A program made the translations under genes and the position numbers. The notes under the pieces were generated by a model, which did not search any database, had not been told where the DNA came from, and saw only the letters and a program-made list of their open reading frames with translations. From Candidatus Atribacteria bacterium (GTDB taxonomy: Bacteria; Atribacterota; JS1; SB-45; 34-128), in contig DMCY01000053.1 of the NCBI GenBank assembly GCA_003451675.1, positions 1 through 34,606 on the forward strand: DNA of 34,606 nt, written 5' to 3'. Positions 9,585 to 17,460 of the stretch are shown here, piece after piece. Positions within the stretch are counted from its first letter, which is position 1, and the number at the start of each line of letters is the position of its first letter.

Positions 9585-10388
9585 CTATCTCTGTTCTTCA
9601 AATAGATTTTGTCTGTATTTTTCATCTGTTCTTTCAGCGATATAGTTTACTATATCTTCAGAAAATGCATTTATCCCTCCTGCAAGTAATGCTCCAAAAC
9701 GAATTTCCGCTGCCTTATCTGCCATTAAAGTAATATTCTCTACTTCAGTCGGGGTAGAACCTAAAGCAACAAATCCATGATTCTGAATGTAAATAGATTT
9801 GGGTCTCTCTCCGTGTTTATCTAAAAATATATCAATTTCATTTTTTACTTTTTGGGCAAGTTTAACCCCCGGATCTGTATAAGGAATAAAGACCGATTCT
9901 TTCCCCAGCAGAACAATTTCATCAGGATAAATTCTCCCTTTTAGATTCTCCGGGAAACTCTTTGAACAGGTCAATCTATTTACTGCTGTAGGATGAGTAT
10001 GGCCGACAAAATTTACTCCCTCCAGATTAAGACAGATAGCATGTAATAAGGTTTCCACAGAGGGGGTAGCTTGGTATTCTTTATCCACCTTAGCTTTTTC
10101 AAAGATGTAATTAATTTCTTCAGCATTAGGATTCTCCATACTTATAAGCTGCATAATCGGTTCAAAGTAAACCTGAACAAAATCATTCTCGCTTACCGTT
10201 GCCAGCTGGGTCCCGCTTGCTTTTATATAAAAACTATCAGCAATATCTTTTGTCTCAACTTTAGCCGAAGTATTACCTTCTCCAATAATTGCCAGATGAT
10301 AATGTTCTCTTCCCAAATTATTAGAAAGTTTTACCAGTTTACGTAAAGTCTCAACTTTAATATCCTGAATATCCTGCCATTCCTTCAT
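9585..10388 (-). CDS. Class II aldolase/adducin-family sugar-phosphate aldolase (probable rhamnulose- or fuculose-1-phosphate aldolase)
   Basis: The 267-residue protein has the class II aldolase elements in order: phosphate-binding GEGNTS at 36-41 and KASGT at 56-60, catalytic Glu112 (SVET), metal ligands His130 and His132 (GHTHP), and His204 (NHG). Such enzymes cleave ketose 1-phosphates to dihydroxyacetone phosphate and an aldehyde, here most likely lactaldehyde. I choose the ATG at 10388 with AGAGGGGA upstream; a GTG six codons further up at 10406 lacks a site. It lies between the mutarotase (230 bp upstream) and the kinase. Homologous folds also include epimerases, so the exact reaction rests on context. 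Confidence 0.8.
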   Translation of the reverse strand: MKEWQDIQDIKVETLRKLVKLSNNLGREHYHLAIIGEGNTSAKVETKDIADSFYIKASGTQLATVSENDFVQVYFEPIMQLISMENPNAEEINYIFEKAKVDKEYQATPSVETLLHAICLNLEGVNFVGHTHPTAVNRLTCSKSFPENLKGRIYPDEIVLLGKESVFIPYTDPGVKLAQKVKNEIDIFLDKHGERPKSIYIQNHGFVALGSTPTEVENITLMADKAAEIRFGALLAGGINAFSEDIVNYIAERTDEKYRQNLFEEQR

Positions 10389-10534
10389 TTTCCATTCCCC
10401 TCTCACAGTTATTAACTTCTTTTGTTTTGTTTAACTCTTATATTATTATAAAAACTCTTCTGTCGTAAAATATTTTCTAAAATTATTATACTCTTCATAT
10501 TGTGCCCTCACCATATTATTACCTAATTTCTCTT

Positions 10535-10560
10535 GTGGGCACGATGCATCGTGCCCCTAC
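10535..10560. repeat. Dispersed palindromic repeat (GTGGGCAC...GTGCCCCTAC)
   Basis: GGGCACGATGCATCGTGCCC at 10537-10556 is a perfect 20-bp palindrome. Its CCCCTAC flank resembles the element at 22421-22446, which has GTAGGG and CCCCTAC ends around a different core. It sits in the 230-bp intra-operon gap between the mutarotase and aldolase genes. It can form a stable hairpin in the transcript, but no T-run follows, so a terminator role is doubtful. Confidence 0.7.
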
Positions 10561-10618
10561 CTTACCATTTTTTTTGCTTTTTAGGTTATAATCATATATT
10601 TATTAAATAAAAAAATCT

Positions 10619-10933
10619 TTAATCCATATGAAAAACCTCTTCCAAAGAGGTAGTAACCGGGGAATTATCCGGATTAGTTTCCATAATATCTTTCATGTAA
10701 TCCCACCATTTTTTCATTATCTCTTTTGAAGGAAGTTCTTCAACTGTATTATTATCTTTTAATTTTTGCACCGCAAAGAGAGTAAGGGTTTCTTTATCAA
10801 GAAATATGGAATAATCATAAATTCCCGCTCCGGATAATTTTTCTTTAAGTTCAGGCCAGATTTCACCATGTCTTTTTCTATATTCTTCCTCATATCCCAC
10901 TTTTAATTTCATTTTAAATGCTACTCTTTTCAT
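10619..10933 (-). CDS. rhaM: L-rhamnose mutarotase
   Basis: From the ATG at 10933 (AGGAGCAGG upstream) the protein is 104 residues, the usual RhaM length. His22 in the RHGEIWPEL motif falls at the position of the catalytic histidine of RhaM. Aromatic residues of the sugar pocket (YDYSIFLD; KKWWDYM) are present. The enzyme interconverts the anomers of L-rhamnose and so feeds the correct form to the next enzyme. It begins 16 bp after the end of the second permease gene, as rhaU follows rhaQ in rhizobial clusters. A mutarotase implies that the imported sugar is a cyclic aldose, yet no isomerase gene is seen here. Confidence 0.92.
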   Translation of the reverse strand: MKRVAFKMKLKVGYEEEYRKRHGEIWPELKEKLSGAGIYDYSIFLDKETLTLFAVQKLKDNNTVEELPSKEIMKKWWDYMKDIMETNPDNSPVTTSLEEVFHMD

Positions 10934-10949
10934 TAACCTGCTCCTAAAA

Positions 10950-11969
10950 CTATTTTTTAACATTACTAAAATTATTTTTAGGCTTTAATCTTTTAAGTAA
11001 TTCCGGAAGCATGATTGCTAAGATTAACAATAATCCTATAACAATATTCATAACTTTACCGGGAACATTGATTAAACCCATTCCAAATTTAAGAAACCCA
11101 ATTATAAAAATGGAAATAACTACTCCAAAAATGTTTCCTTTACCACCCGTAATAGCTACACCACCAAGCACAACTGTAGTTATAATCTCAAGCTCCCATC
11201 CATACGCAATATTCGGACGGGTACTTCCAATCCGCGAAGTAAGCAAGATTGAAGCTAATCCTGAACAAAGACCGGTAGCTGTAAAAATAATAAGACGTAT
11301 TCTGTTTACAGGTATCCCTGAAAAACGAGCAGCAGTAGAATTATTTCCAATTGCAAATACCTTCCGTCCAAAAGTAGTTTTGTGTAAAATTATGCCAAAA
11401 ATTATAGCAAGCATAAAAAAGAGGACCAATTCAAAAGGAATCATAGTATTTCCTATATATCCTTGTCCAAAATAAGCAAAAGTTGAAGGATATTTAGTAA
11501 ATGCTTTGTCTCCAAGAATTACATAAGCTATCCCTCTAAACAAAGACATGCTTCCCAGAGTAACGGCGATTGCAGGAATTCCAAATTTTGTTATAATGAA
11601 ACCATTTAAAAAACCTGCCGCTGAACCTGAAAAAAGTCCTATTACAACCAATCCAAAAGTATTAACTCCGGCTTGAGAGGCCATACCCATAAAAACTGAA
11701 GATAAGGCTATAATTGAGGCAACAGAGATGTCAATATCACCACATATAATTACAAACATCATAGGAAGAGCGATTATGGCTTTTTCTATAAAATTAAAAG
11801 TTGTGTTCATAAGGTTGGTATAATCTAAAAAATAGGGAGATAAGTTAGAATTTATTATTACCACCATAACAAAAATAAAAAGGAGAATGATTTCCCACTG
11901 CCACATAATATTTAGCAAGGAAATTTTTCTTATTTCTTTAATATTAAGAATATCATTTTTTTTATTCAT
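10950..11969 (-). CDS. rhaQ: Rhamnose-type ABC transporter permease (second subunit)
   Basis: A 339-residue, very hydrophobic protein with about nine to ten membrane segments of the CUT2 (ribose/rhamnose) permease family. Typical elements are the GDIDISVASIIALSS segment in the first third, the GIPAIAVTLGSMSLFRGIAY loop, and GGVAITGGKGNIFGVV near 270. It should form the inner-membrane channel together with the preceding permease. Its ATG overlaps the end of that gene by 8 bp, which suggests translational coupling. Assignment as the Q subunit follows the RhaS-T-P-Q-M order; sequence alone shows only a CUT2 permease. Confidence 0.85.
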   Translation of the reverse strand: MNKKNDILNIKEIRKISLLNIMWQWEIILLFIFVMVVIINSNLSPYFLDYTNLMNTTFNFIEKAIIALPMMFVIICGDIDISVASIIALSSVFMGMASQAGVNTFGLVVIGLFSGSAAGFLNGFIITKFGIPAIAVTLGSMSLFRGIAYVILGDKAFTKYPSTFAYFGQGYIGNTMIPFELVLFFMLAIIFGIILHKTTFGRKVFAIGNNSTAARFSGIPVNRIRLIIFTATGLCSGLASILLTSRIGSTRPNIAYGWELEIITTVVLGGVAITGGKGNIFGVVISIFIIGFLKFGMGLINVPGKVMNIVIGLLLILAIMLPELLKRLKPKNNFSNVKK

Positions 11970-12942
11970 TAAAACTTCTCTTTTTTAACATCAGTTGCTG
12001 ATTGCGTTTATCCATAACAGTATTTATTATAATCGCAAAAAGTATAATGAAGCCCTGAATTGCCATCTGCCAGAAGGGCGAAACATTAATCATAGTCAGA
12101 GCATTATAAACAATTCCAATGAAAAAGGCTCCCAGCACAACCCCGATAATCGTCCCAGAACCACCGGTAATACTTACCCCGCCGATTACGCAGGCCGCAA
12201 TAGTCTGAAGTTCAAAGCCGATAGCAGTCTCGCTCTGTGCAGCGGCATAACGGGAAACCCAGAGAAATCCGGCAAGACCAGTAATTCCTCCACATAAGGT
12301 AAAGACAATATATTGAATTTTCTTCAGGTTAATGCCCACATATTGAGAGGCTATCTTATTGCCGCCTACCCCGTAAATCTCTCTTCCGGTCCTGGTTAAA
12401 TTTAAAAAAATTAAAAATAATATTACTATTAGTATCGATATATATATAAGACTGGATATACCTAAAAAACTTCTCCTGGGAAATACGCGAAAAACCTCGG
12501 TCATTTCATGAGCACTAACCCAGGTTCCCTTACAAAGTACGAATACCAAACCTCTGTATATGCTCATAGTTCCCAGAGTAGTTATGATAGGTGGAATTTT
12601 AGCCTGGGAAACCAACAAGCCATTTATCGAACCGAGCAGGAGTCCAATGGCTATGGAAATTAAAATAATCATAAAGATAGGAATTCCAGGAAAATATTGA
12701 TTTAAAAGTGCCACACTCATACCGCTTAAAGCGAGACTGGAACCGACAGATAAATCTATACCCCCGGTAACAATAATCATAAGCTGCCCAATGGCTACCA
12801 TAGACAGAATAGCAGTATCATTCAAAATATCAACAAAGTTATTAATATATAAAAAGCTGGGGGTTCTCAAACTAACCCCAAATATTATAAATAAAATAAA
12901 AATAAAAAGATTAAATTCTCTTTTCCTAAATAAATCCCTCAT
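11962..12942 (-). CDS. rhaP: Rhamnose-type ABC transporter permease (first subunit)
   Basis: A 326-residue CUT2-family permease with repeated hydrophobic helices. It has the family motifs TGGIDLSVGSSLALSG near 60, IPPIITTLGTMSIYRGLVFV near 115 and GGVSITGGSGTIIGVVLGA near 255. It begins 12 bp after the ATPase gene and overlaps the second permease gene by 8 bp. The two permeases are clearly different in sequence, which points to a heterodimeric channel. The rhamnose assignment rests on the RhaS-type binding protein and RhaM in the same operon. Confidence 0.85.
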   Translation of the reverse strand: MRDLFRKREFNLFIFILFIIFGVSLRTPSFLYINNFVDILNDTAILSMVAIGQLMIIVTGGIDLSVGSSLALSGMSVALLNQYFPGIPIFMIILISIAIGLLLGSINGLLVSQAKIPPIITTLGTMSIYRGLVFVLCKGTWVSAHEMTEVFRVFPRRSFLGISSLIYISILIVILFLIFLNLTRTGREIYGVGGNKIASQYVGINLKKIQYIVFTLCGGITGLAGFLWVSRYAAAQSETAIGFELQTIAACVIGGVSITGGSGTIIGVVLGAFFIGIVYNALTMINVSPFWQMAIQGFIILFAIIINTVMDKRNQQLMLKKRSFNE

Positions 12943-12954
12943 TTTAAAATTTCC

Positions 12955-14454
12955 TCACTTTGAAATACTGCCAATTGCAGCTCTAATTATCTTTTTAGAA
13001 TTTGCTTCTTCGCGAGTAAATTTAGCAGTTATAACCCCCTCATGCATTACTATAATATTATTAGACATACCAAGAATCTCAGGAAGTTCAGAGGAAATAA
13101 GGATTATTGCTATGCCTTTTTTTGCGAGTTCAGAAATAAAATTATGTACAGTAGCTTTGGTTGCTACATCAATTCCTTTGGTTGGTTCATCCATAATTAA
13201 TATTCGTGGTTTGGTGGCAATCCATTTAGCTAAAACTACCTTCTGTTGATTACCTCCTGAGAGATCTTCTACCAGCTGATCCCAACCTGAGGCTTTTATT
13301 TCTATATGTTTTCCATATTCATCAGTAATTTCAAATTCCCTATTACGGTCTAAAAAAATATATCTACCTATTCTATCTATTATCGGTAGGGTAATATTCT
13401 CCCTAATATTCATAGCTAAAATAGCACCTTGTATCTGTCGGTCTTCAGGTAGATAAGCAAGGCCATGATTCATTGCATTAGAAGGACTGGTAATGTAAAC
13501 CTTTTCCCTGTCTATAAAAACTTCGCCTGATGTTTTTGTATCAATTCCGAAAATTGCCTGCATTACTTCTGACCTTCCCGCTCCCACTAATCCGAAAAAT
13601 CCCAGTATCTCCCCTTTGTGCAATTCAAAAGATATATTTTTAAATACACCTACCTTGTTAAGGTTTTCAACCTTTAGGATAATATCCTCTTGCTCTGCCT
13701 CTAATTTTGGATACATCTGTTCAAGACTTCGTCCAATCACCATTTGTACAATTTTATCTACGGTGATATCGGCAATCTTCCCTTCTCCGATATATTTTCC
13801 ATCTCTCAGTACGGTAAAATAATCCGCAATTTCAAAGACCTCTTCAAATTTATGAGAAATAAAGATGATGGCTTTTCCTTCTGATTTTAATTTTCTAATA
13901 ATTTTATATAAATACTCAACTTCTTTAAGGGTAAGGGCAGAGGTTGGTTCATCCATAATTACTACTTTTGCATCCAGTGAGAGTGCTTTGGCAATCTCTA
14001 CCATATGCCTTTGAGCTATACTTAGATTTCTCACTTTGGTATCAGGACGAATATCCAATTCAAGTTTGTCAAGAAGTATCTGTGTTTTATCTTTCATTTC
14101 TTTCCAAGAAAGCAGACCGTTGGATTTATTTTTAATATGATGACCCATAAAGATATTTTCCATAACGGAGAGATCGGGGAACATTGTAGCTTCCTGGTGT
14201 ATGGCAGATATCCCAGCTTTTTGTGAGACTTGGGGAGATGGAAATTGAACAGGTTTATCATTAAGAATAATAGAACCAGCGGTAGGTTGATATACACCGG
14301 TTAAAACCTTTACCAGAGTAGATTTCCCAGCCCCATTTTCACCTATAAGAGCATGTACTTCGCCAGTTCTTATTTTAAAATCTACTCCATCAAGTGCTTT
14401 AACGCCATAAAAATATTTTTTAATCCCTTTCATTTCAATAATGCAATTATTCAT
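12955..14454 (-). CDS. rhaT: Rhamnose-type ABC transporter ATPase with two nucleotide-binding domains
   Basis: The 499-residue protein has two tandem ABC domains, as in the RbsA/AraG/RhaT group. Domain 1 has Walker A GENGAGKS at 38-45, signature LSIAQ at 144-148 and Walker B VVIMDEP at 164-170. Domain 2 has the degenerate Walker A GLVGAGRS at 288-295 (Arg in place of Lys), signature LSGGNQQ at 398-404 and Walker B ILIMDEP at 418-424. The degenerate second loop is normal for this group. It follows the binding-protein gene after a 101-bp gap holding a stem-loop and precedes the first permease by 12 bp. Confidence 0.9.
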   Translation of the reverse strand: MNNCIIEMKGIKKYFYGVKALDGVDFKIRTGEVHALIGENGAGKSTLVKVLTGVYQPTAGSIILNDKPVQFPSPQVSQKAGISAIHQEATMFPDLSVMENIFMGHHIKNKSNGLLSWKEMKDKTQILLDKLELDIRPDTKVRNLSIAQRHMVEIAKALSLDAKVVIMDEPTSALTLKEVEYLYKIIRKLKSEGKAIIFISHKFEEVFEIADYFTVLRDGKYIGEGKIADITVDKIVQMVIGRSLEQMYPKLEAEQEDIILKVENLNKVGVFKNISFELHKGEILGFFGLVGAGRSEVMQAIFGIDTKTSGEVFIDREKVYITSPSNAMNHGLAYLPEDRQIQGAILAMNIRENITLPIIDRIGRYIFLDRNREFEITDEYGKHIEIKASGWDQLVEDLSGGNQQKVVLAKWIATKPRILIMDEPTKGIDVATKATVHNFISELAKKGIAIILISSELPEILGMSNNIIVMHEGVITAKFTREEANSKKIIRAAIGSISK

Positions 14455-14492
14455 TAAACCAAAAATCCTCTTTTGTTTTGAGGTATTTATAA

Positions 14493-14523
14493 GTAAAGCG
14501 GGATATGATTAACCCCGCTTTAC
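14493..14523 (-). promoter_or_regulatory. Intercistronic stem-loop after the binding-protein gene
   Basis: GTAAAGCGGG (14493-14502) pairs perfectly with CCCGCTTTAC (14514-14523) around an 11-base loop, just after the stop codon of the sugar-binding-protein gene. No clear T-run follows in the direction of transcription. It is therefore more likely a 3'-end stabilising or partial-termination hairpin that raises binding-protein mRNA over the membrane genes. Confidence 0.7.
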
Positions 14524-14555
14524 CAAACAGATTTTTTAATTCAAATAGTAAACCA

Positions 14556-15563
14556 TTAATAAATCTCAGCAAATTTATCTATATTGTCTTTTTCAAATAT
14601 ATATGGCTCGCCCATTACTGCTTCGTTACCCGAACCTATTTTAATTTCTCCCATTCTACCGACCTTCATTACTTCACCCTCTTTGCCTTGAAATTCACCT
14701 TGAACCAATTTATAGGCAATATAAGTTGATGAATAACCTAAATCAATAGGGTTCCAAAGAGACATTTGTCTACAGGTACCATTTTTAATATATTGCTTCA
14801 TTTCAGATGGCAGGCCAAGACCGGTGAGTTCAATCTTTCCTGATTTTCCAGCATCTTCTAATGCCTTTCCAGTTGCTGCGATACCAACAGTTGTGGGTGA
14901 AATAATCCCTCTTAAATTAGGATAAGATTTAAATAGCCCCATTGCTTCCCGGTAACTCTTATCGGAAAGGTCATCACCATATACCACTGCAACCAAACTC
15001 ATATCTTTATAAGCAGGTTCTTTCAGTTCCTCTTTCATCCATTCAATCCAGGTGTTTTGGTTGGTAGCCTGAGAAGAAGCACTTAAAATAGCAATTTCAC
15101 CCTTGTAGTCAATTAAATTTGCCAACATTTTTACCTGACTTCTGCCAATAAACTCACTACTGGACGGAGCTAAGTGAAGTATTCGTCCTTCTGGTGCAAT
15201 TCCTGAGTCAAAAGAAATTACTGTAATCCCGCTCTTCATCGCTCTTTTACAAATAGGGACCAGAGCATCTACATCATTTGCAGAAATAACTATAGCATCT
15301 ACTTTCTGGGCAATAAGCGAGTCAATAATTTCTATCTGGCCCTCGGCAGTTGGTGTGGTAGGGCCTTGATAAATAAGTTCAATGCCACCAAGTTCTTCAG
15401 CTGCTTCTAAACCTCCATCTCTACAAGCTTCAAAAAAGGCATTCCCCAAGTTTTTAACCAACATAGCAATTCGAACATTCTCTTTTGCTCCCGCAAAAGA
15501 AACCACAGATGAGATAAAAATCGCGATTAAAACTATCGTCAGTATAAATTTTTGTTTTTTCAT
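14556..15563 (-). CDS. rhaS: Rhamnose-type ABC transporter periplasmic sugar-binding protein
   Basis: A 335-residue type I periplasmic binding protein. Residues 1-26 form a signal peptide (MKK, hydrophobic core, cleavage after AGA) with no lipobox cysteine, so the product should be a soluble periplasmic protein. The mature part begins ENVRIAMLVKNLGNAFFEAC and contains YQGPTTPTAEGQ and SANDVDALVPICKRA, which closely resemble RhaS of rhizobia. AAGGAGGT precedes the ATG. It is the first gene of the operon, about 38 bases after a predicted start of transcription. Binding of L-rhamnose is the family expectation, but a related sugar is possible because the operon lacks an isomerase. Confidence 0.88.
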   Translation of the reverse strand: MKKQKFILTIVLIAIFISSVVSFAGAKENVRIAMLVKNLGNAFFEACRDGGLEAAEELGGIELIYQGPTTPTAEGQIEIIDSLIAQKVDAIVISANDVDALVPICKRAMKSGITVISFDSGIAPEGRILHLAPSSSEFIGRSQVKMLANLIDYKGEIAILSASSQATNQNTWIEWMKEELKEPAYKDMSLVAVVYGDDLSDKSYREAMGLFKSYPNLRGIISPTTVGIAATGKALEDAGKSGKIELTGLGLPSEMKQYIKNGTCRQMSLWNPIDLGYSSTYIAYKLVQGEFQGKEGEVMKVGRMGEIKIGSGNEAVMGEPYIFEKDNIDKFAEIY

Positions 15564-15607
15564 TTTATTTACCTCCTTTTTGTATAAAATGAAAACTATT
15601 TGATAAT

Positions 15608-15636
15608 ATCTTATCTATTTTTTATCTTTTTGTCAA
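15608..15636 (-). promoter_or_regulatory. Predicted sigma-70 promoter of the sugar operon
   Basis: Read on the minus strand, TTGACA (15636-15631) is followed by 17 bases and then TAAGAT (15613-15608). The transcript would start near 15601 and reach the binding-protein ATG at 15563. Two TCAAGA direct repeats on the plus strand, at 15633-15638 and 15646-15651 (13 bp apart), overlap the -35 box and could be an operator for the divergent DeoR protein. The operator is speculation; the promoter match is good. Confidence 0.6.
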
Positions 15637-15663
15637 GATATATAATCAAGAAATTTTCATATA

Positions 15664-15692
15664 TTGACTTTATTCTCATCATATAATATAAT
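15664..15692 (+). promoter_or_regulatory. Predicted sigma-70 promoter of the DeoR regulator gene
   Basis: TTGACT (15664-15669), a 17-base spacer and TATAAT (15687-15692) give a near-consensus promoter pointing to the regulator gene at 15766. Its -35 box lies about 28 bp from the -35 box of the divergent operon promoter, so one bound regulator could control both. Confidence 0.65.
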
Positions 15693-15765
15693 ATTTAATA
15701 AATAAAATTAAATAGAATATTACAAATAAAATATATTAACATTTACTAATAGGTGAAAAAAGTAT

Positions 15766-16548
15766 ATGAGCAAAGCAGAAAGACTTGAAAAAATATTAGA
15801 TTTAATCCAAAATAGCAATTTTATCTCTCCGGTAGAACTTGCTGAGAAAATGAATGTTTCTCTGGTTACCATCAGGAGAGATCTCAAAAAATTAGCAGAC
15901 CAAAGATCTATAATAAAAGAGTACAACACCATTAAAATGGCTCGGGATTACGATAAAAGATTTCATGAAAGGCATAATACTAATCTCGAACAAAAAAGAA
16001 TTATAGCAGAATTAGCCAAAAAATTTGTGCAATCAGGAGATACGATTTTTTTGGATACCAGCACAACTTGCTACGAGTTTGCTCGTACATTAGCACTCTC
16101 CGCACAGAACCTGCATATTATAACTAATAATATATATATGGCAGTTGAGTTGATGAGTATTTATAAAATAGACCTGGTTCTTGTTGGAGGTAATATAAGA
16201 CACGGCTACTTCTCAACAATTGGCCCGCTCGCAGAAAAAATGTTATCAAATATAAAGGTCACTAAATTCTTCTTCTCCTGCACAATGTTAGATACAAGAG
16301 GTATCTATGAATCTAATGTCCTGGAAGGAAATATTAAAGTAAAGATGTTCGAAAATTCCCGGCTTCATTATCTTCTGGTAGATTCCAGTAAATTTGATAA
16401 GGCGTCTATCTTCCGGACAACTGGTATTGAAAACGTAGATGCGATTATAACGGACAAACCATTGCCAAATGAATATCTTGATATATTGAAAGATAAAAAT
16501 GTTGAAGTTATTACTCCGAAAAATAATGAAGAAGGTTATCAAGTTTAA
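15766..16548 (+). CDS. DeoR-family transcriptional regulator of the divergent sugar operon
   Basis: The 260-residue protein has an N-terminal winged helix-turn-helix at about 1-57 with recognition helix VSLVTIRRDLKKL (31-43). A DeoR-type effector domain runs from about 75 to 235, including DTSTTCYEFARTL and LVLVGGNIRHG. Such regulators usually bind a phosphorylated intermediate, here plausibly a ketose 1-phosphate, and act as repressors released by it. It is transcribed away from the rhaS-type operon with a 202-bp shared promoter region, the same arrangement as rhaR beside rhaS in rhizobia. No clear terminator follows; only a weak CTCTT/AAGAG hairpin is seen at 16622-16635. Confidence 0.88.
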   Translation: MSKAERLEKILDLIQNSNFISPVELAEKMNVSLVTIRRDLKKLADQRSIIKEYNTIKMARDYDKRFHERHNTNLEQKRIIAELAKKFVQSGDTIFLDTSTTCYEFARTLALSAQNLHIITNNIYMAVELMSIYKIDLVLVGGNIRHGYFSTIGPLAEKMLSNIKVTKFFFSCTMLDTRGIYESNVLEGNIKVKMFENSRLHYLLVDSSKFDKASIFRTTGIENVDAIITDKPLPNEYLDILKDKNVEVITPKNNEEGYQV

Positions 16549-16707
16549 TTTAATTCATTTTTGTTTTATATATTTCATTTTCTCTTTATAGGCTGACTAA
16601 GAAAATTCTGAAATTATTCCGCTCTTATAGAAGAGTCCTTACATCCTTTTCATATCTTAATAAATCCTCTGTTTTTACCTAAAAATTTTAGATAAGGTAT
16701 TTTTATC

Positions 16708-17352
16708 CTATTCTTTTGGAATTAAAGTAACCTCTAATGGTAGTTTGGTACTTGCATTAATCACCATTTTTGCTTTAAATCCGAGAGCTACAAAGTTTTT
16801 GGTAATTAACTTTATATTAGTTTTATCTTTAGAAGATTTTTGTTTTTTATTATATTTACACCTGCTGCCACTGCAATTGCAACTTTTCTTTTTGCCATTA
16901 TTAGAATTTTTTATTATATGGACTATATTACTACTTATATTTATTTTATTTATTGTGGCGGCAACTACTGTTTGGGCTATTAGACGGTGTAAGATTTTAT
17001 AATAAATATCTTTTCCAATTCTTTTTCTGAAGCAGGAAAAAGTAGAATGAGCAGGGGTTTTAAGAAAGTTATTAAAACCGCAAAGGACGCAAAAACGCGA
17101 GTCAAATTGTAAGCTCTCAGCCAATCTTCGGTTTGATTTTGCTTCACCTAACCAGATTAAAAGTTGGGCTTTAAATAGAGACACCGGGTCATAAACTAAT
17201 TCTCTATCGGTGGTGTATTTATCTTTGATTATAGGATAAATAAAGCTCCAGTCTATGGATTCAAAAATAATCTTCAGAGGATCATCTTTTTTGATTTTTT
17301 GGGAAGCTTCATAAGTAATAAAAGAAAGCTGCCGACCTTTTGCCTTTTTCAT
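16708..17352 (-). pseudogene. Truncated IS transposase remnant (DUF772/IS1182-like N-terminal part)
   Basis: From the ATG at 17352 about 214 residues can be read. The first half matches the N-terminal domain of IS1182/IS5-type transposases (ELVYDPVSLFKAQLLIWLG, then RRLAESLQFD and HSTFSCFRKRIG). The later part is a lysine/asparagine-rich, cysteine-containing linker and then GFKAKMVINASTKLPLEVTL, which looks like the YGYK...DTKSGLPL strand of the catalytic domain. The frame stops soon after, so most of the DDE domain (family length about 450-550 residues) is missing. No matching terminal inverted repeats were found. It is best read as a dead insertion sequence between the regulator and ftsZ. 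Confidence 0.75.
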
Positions 17353-17392
17353 AAGAATAATTGCACCAAAATTTATTTTAAACAAGTGTAAA

Positions 17393-17443
17393 TCTGCAAA
17401 AGTTGCCAAAAGGTGCCAGGCACCTTTTGGCAACTTTTGCAGA
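17393..17443. repeat. Perfect 25-bp inverted repeat with a one-base centre
   Basis: The left arm 17393-17417 (TCTGCAAAAGTTGCCAAAAG then GTGCC) is exactly mirrored by 17419-17443, with a single A at 17418. It lies 17 bp beyond the ftsZ stop codon and just upstream of the transposase remnant, so the open frame extending to 17433 runs into it. It can form a very stable hairpin in the ftsZ transcript. The GGTGCC-A-GGCACC core resembles REP-like elements, from memory. Confidence 0.9.
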
Positions 17444-17460
17444 TAAAATAGATTTTTAAT

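Noticed and set aside
12791..13249. A 152-codon plus-strand frame across the permease-ATPase junction.
   Set aside because: Antisense to two well-supported genes, with a composition that mirrors the opposite strand.
16622..16635. CTCTT-ATAG-AAGAG hairpin as terminator of the DeoR gene.
   Set aside because: The stem is only 5 bp and no T-run follows.
17353..17433. Upstream extension of the transposase frame.
   Set aside because: It reads through one arm of the perfect palindrome and has no family likeness; the ATG at 17352 is the natural start.
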